DNA of 64,000 nucleotides from Sulfurovum indicum (lineage in GTDB: Bacteria > Campylobacterota > Campylobacteria > Campylobacterales > Sulfurovaceae). Under the pieces are notes generated by a model. That model did not search any database, was not told the DNA's origin, and worked only from the letters and a program-made list of their open reading frames with translations. The DNA lies in assembly GCF_014931715.1 (NCBI RefSeq), contig NZ_CP063164.1:992001-1056000 (forward strand). Direction: 5' to 3'. Below, one piece after another: positions 62,983 through 64,000 of this stretch; position 1 is the stretch's first letter, and the number at the start of each line of letters is the position of its first letter. A program made the position numbers and the translations under genes.

Positions 62983-62995
62983 GGAATTTTCTGTT

Positions 62996-63030
62996 TAGTG
63001 CTATAATATTCCCCCTTTGTTATAGCACTA
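62996..63030 (+). promoter_or_regulatory. Inverted repeat enclosing a -10 box before the DUF294 gene
   Basis: TAGTGCTATAA (62996-63006) and TTATAGCACTA (63020-63030) are perfect 11-bp arms 13 bp apart. TATAAT at 63002-63007 overlaps the left arm, so a protein bound here would block the promoter, or the leader could fold. Confidence 0.6.
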
Positions 63031-63060
63031 TACAGAGAGTTTAAATGAGGATATCCGCCA

Positions 63061-64000
63061 ATGATCGCACTACTTCAGAGACTGAAAGAGCATCTGCCTT
63101 TTTCCCTTTTAGGCAAAGAGGAACAAAAAACAATAGAAAAGAGTGCCCAGATCGTCTACTATCCTCAGGAGACCATACTGATCGCCACAGATCAAACACC
63201 TGATAGACTTTACTATATTATCAAGGGAGTGGTGGAAGCCATAGTAAATGATGAACTGGTCGATATCTACCACCAGGATGATACGTTCGGCGGTATTGAA
63301 CTGATAGAGAAGCAACCTTCAGGTTATGACTATATTGTAACCGAAGAGATGATCTGTTATGAGATACCCAAAGAAGTATTTCTACAGTTGTGTGACAGTA
63401 ATGAGGCTTTCAGAAGTTATTTCTTCTCCTCTATTGTAGAACGCATCGATATGATCAAGGAGCGTAGAGAGAGTGCCAAAACGGCAGATCTGATGGTAGC
63501 ACGTATCGATCGTGATATTTTGCATCCTGCCTGTATCGTTGAGCCTGATATATCCGTTACCGAAGCGGTGGCTGAACTTGAGACCGAGGGCGCTGCTGCA
63601 TTGCTTGTAAACAATACGGAAGGGTACGGCATTGTCACCGATATGGACTTGAGAAAATATATCCTCTCCAAGGAGAGAGAGGAACTTCTGACTGTTTCAC
63701 AGATACAGACTTTTCCGGCAATCACTGTTTCTGAGGGTGAACTTCTTTTCAATGTACTGATCTTAATGACCGGGCACTCCATCAAACATATGCCTGTAGT
63801 TGATGAGAATGAAAAACCTGTAGGCATACTGACACTCATCGATCTGTTGAGCTATTTTTCAAACCAGTCCCACCTTATAACTACCCAGATAGAAAATGCC
63901 GGGGATATCGAGAGTGTTATCGATGCATCCAAGCGTATAGATGTGATGGTCAAAACGCTGCACCTGAAAGGGATCAAGTCACGATATATCGCCAAAATGG
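63061..64000 (+). CDS. cNMP-binding/CBS/DUF294 nucleotidyltransferase-like protein, partial
   Basis: The frame runs off the right edge after 313 residues. A cyclic-nucleotide-binding-like domain is at about 15-125 (DRLYYIIKGVVEAIVNDELV), a CBS pair at about 155-275 (EGYGIVTDMDLRKYILSKER; HMPVVDENEKPVGILTLIDL), and the start of the DUF294 nucleotidyltransferase helical region follows (VIDASKRIDVMVKTL). Such proteins often sit beside acetate permeases and are thought to regulate their use. The catalytic part is outside the window. Confidence 0.88.
   Translation, partial: MIALLQRLKEHLPFSLLGKEEQKTIEKSAQIVYYPQETILIATDQTPDRLYYIIKGVVEAIVNDELVDIYHQDDTFGGIELIEKQPSGYDYIVTEEMICYEIPKEVFLQLCDSNEAFRSYFFSSIVERIDMIKERRESAKTADLMVARIDRDILHPACIVEPDISVTEAVAELETEGAAALLVNNTEGYGIVTDMDLRKYILSKEREELLTVSQIQTFPAITVSEGELLFNVLILMTGHSIKHMPVVDENEKPVGILTLIDLLSYFSNQSHLITTQIENAGDIESVIDASKRIDVMVKTLHLKGIKSRYIAKM

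Noticed and set aside
63020-63030. TTATAGCAC shared with the start of the crRNA-strand CRISPR repeat
   Set aside because: The match is 9 bases and reflects a common -10-like core; the same string occurs at the tRNA promoter (47111-47121). No repeat relic is implied.

Overview
The window looks like chromosome of a Campylobacterota (epsilonproteobacterial) organism, most like the Sulfurovum/Sulfurimonas group. This is inferred from gene content and codon style: a type II-C Cas9 of about 1,000 residues, a divergent heme-copper nitric oxide reductase, a HspR-type (HAIR) heat-shock operator at clpB, a RibBA with a degenerate cyclohydrolase half, several cytochromes and porins, and strong TATAAT -10 boxes. 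No 16S rRNA gene is present, so the genus cannot be fixed.

Layout. 1-8.6 kb: cyclophilin (partial), pyrF, tRNA-Ser, a Y-family polymerase, a GGDEF-EAL protein, a Sel1 protein and valS. 8.6-9.5 kb: a 265-bp MITE-like element inserted between a promoter and a small gene. 9.5-22 kb: mostly metabolic and stress genes (MBL protein, DoxX, GltB-like protein, secreted Hsp20-like protein, LOG, pfkA, a macro-domain remnant, amrS, metK, sodB, beta-CASP nuclease, Na/Pi transporter). 22-30.5 kb: an accessory envelope region with cytochrome c, a two-component system beside two small secreted proteins with Gly/Arg tails, then a LuxR-type regulator divergent from a large lipoprotein and an outer-membrane cytochrome-porin. 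30.5-36 kb: ctpA-purC and purSQ-batD-like-plsC-crcB. 36-41.6 kb: clpB, and a nitric oxide reductase operon behind a perfect FNR-type box. 41.6-46.7 kb: a membrane protein, a two-subunit 2-oxoacid oxidoreductase with a cytochrome b5-like membrane partner, and a second sodB. 46.9-47.1 kb: tRNA-fMet and tRNA-Gln.

47.2-56.1 kb is the defence region: a WYL regulator, a tracrRNA on the minus strand, cas9-cas1-cas2 on the plus strand, and an array of 38 identical 36-bp repeats with 37 spacers in an exact 66-bp period. By repeat polarity the array should be read leftward. Every repeat ends in TATAAT on that strand, so each unit can carry its own promoter. A REP-associated (Y1, HUH) transposase element lies 6 bp beyond the putative leader end. 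56.1-64 kb: ribBA, a second two-component system, and an OprD-like porin, DUF485 and ActP set for small-acid uptake, followed by a cNMP/CBS/DUF294 protein cut by the window edge.

The most notable points are the CRISPR architecture (promoter-in-repeat, reversed tracrRNA, transposon at the leader, one duplicated spacer), the CuA-less and CuB-altered heme-copper enzyme with an FNR box at -41.5 and a 51-residue partner, the LuxR-dyad-lipoprotein-cytochrome-porin cluster, and the paired Gly/Arg-tailed secreted proteins that share an upstream element.
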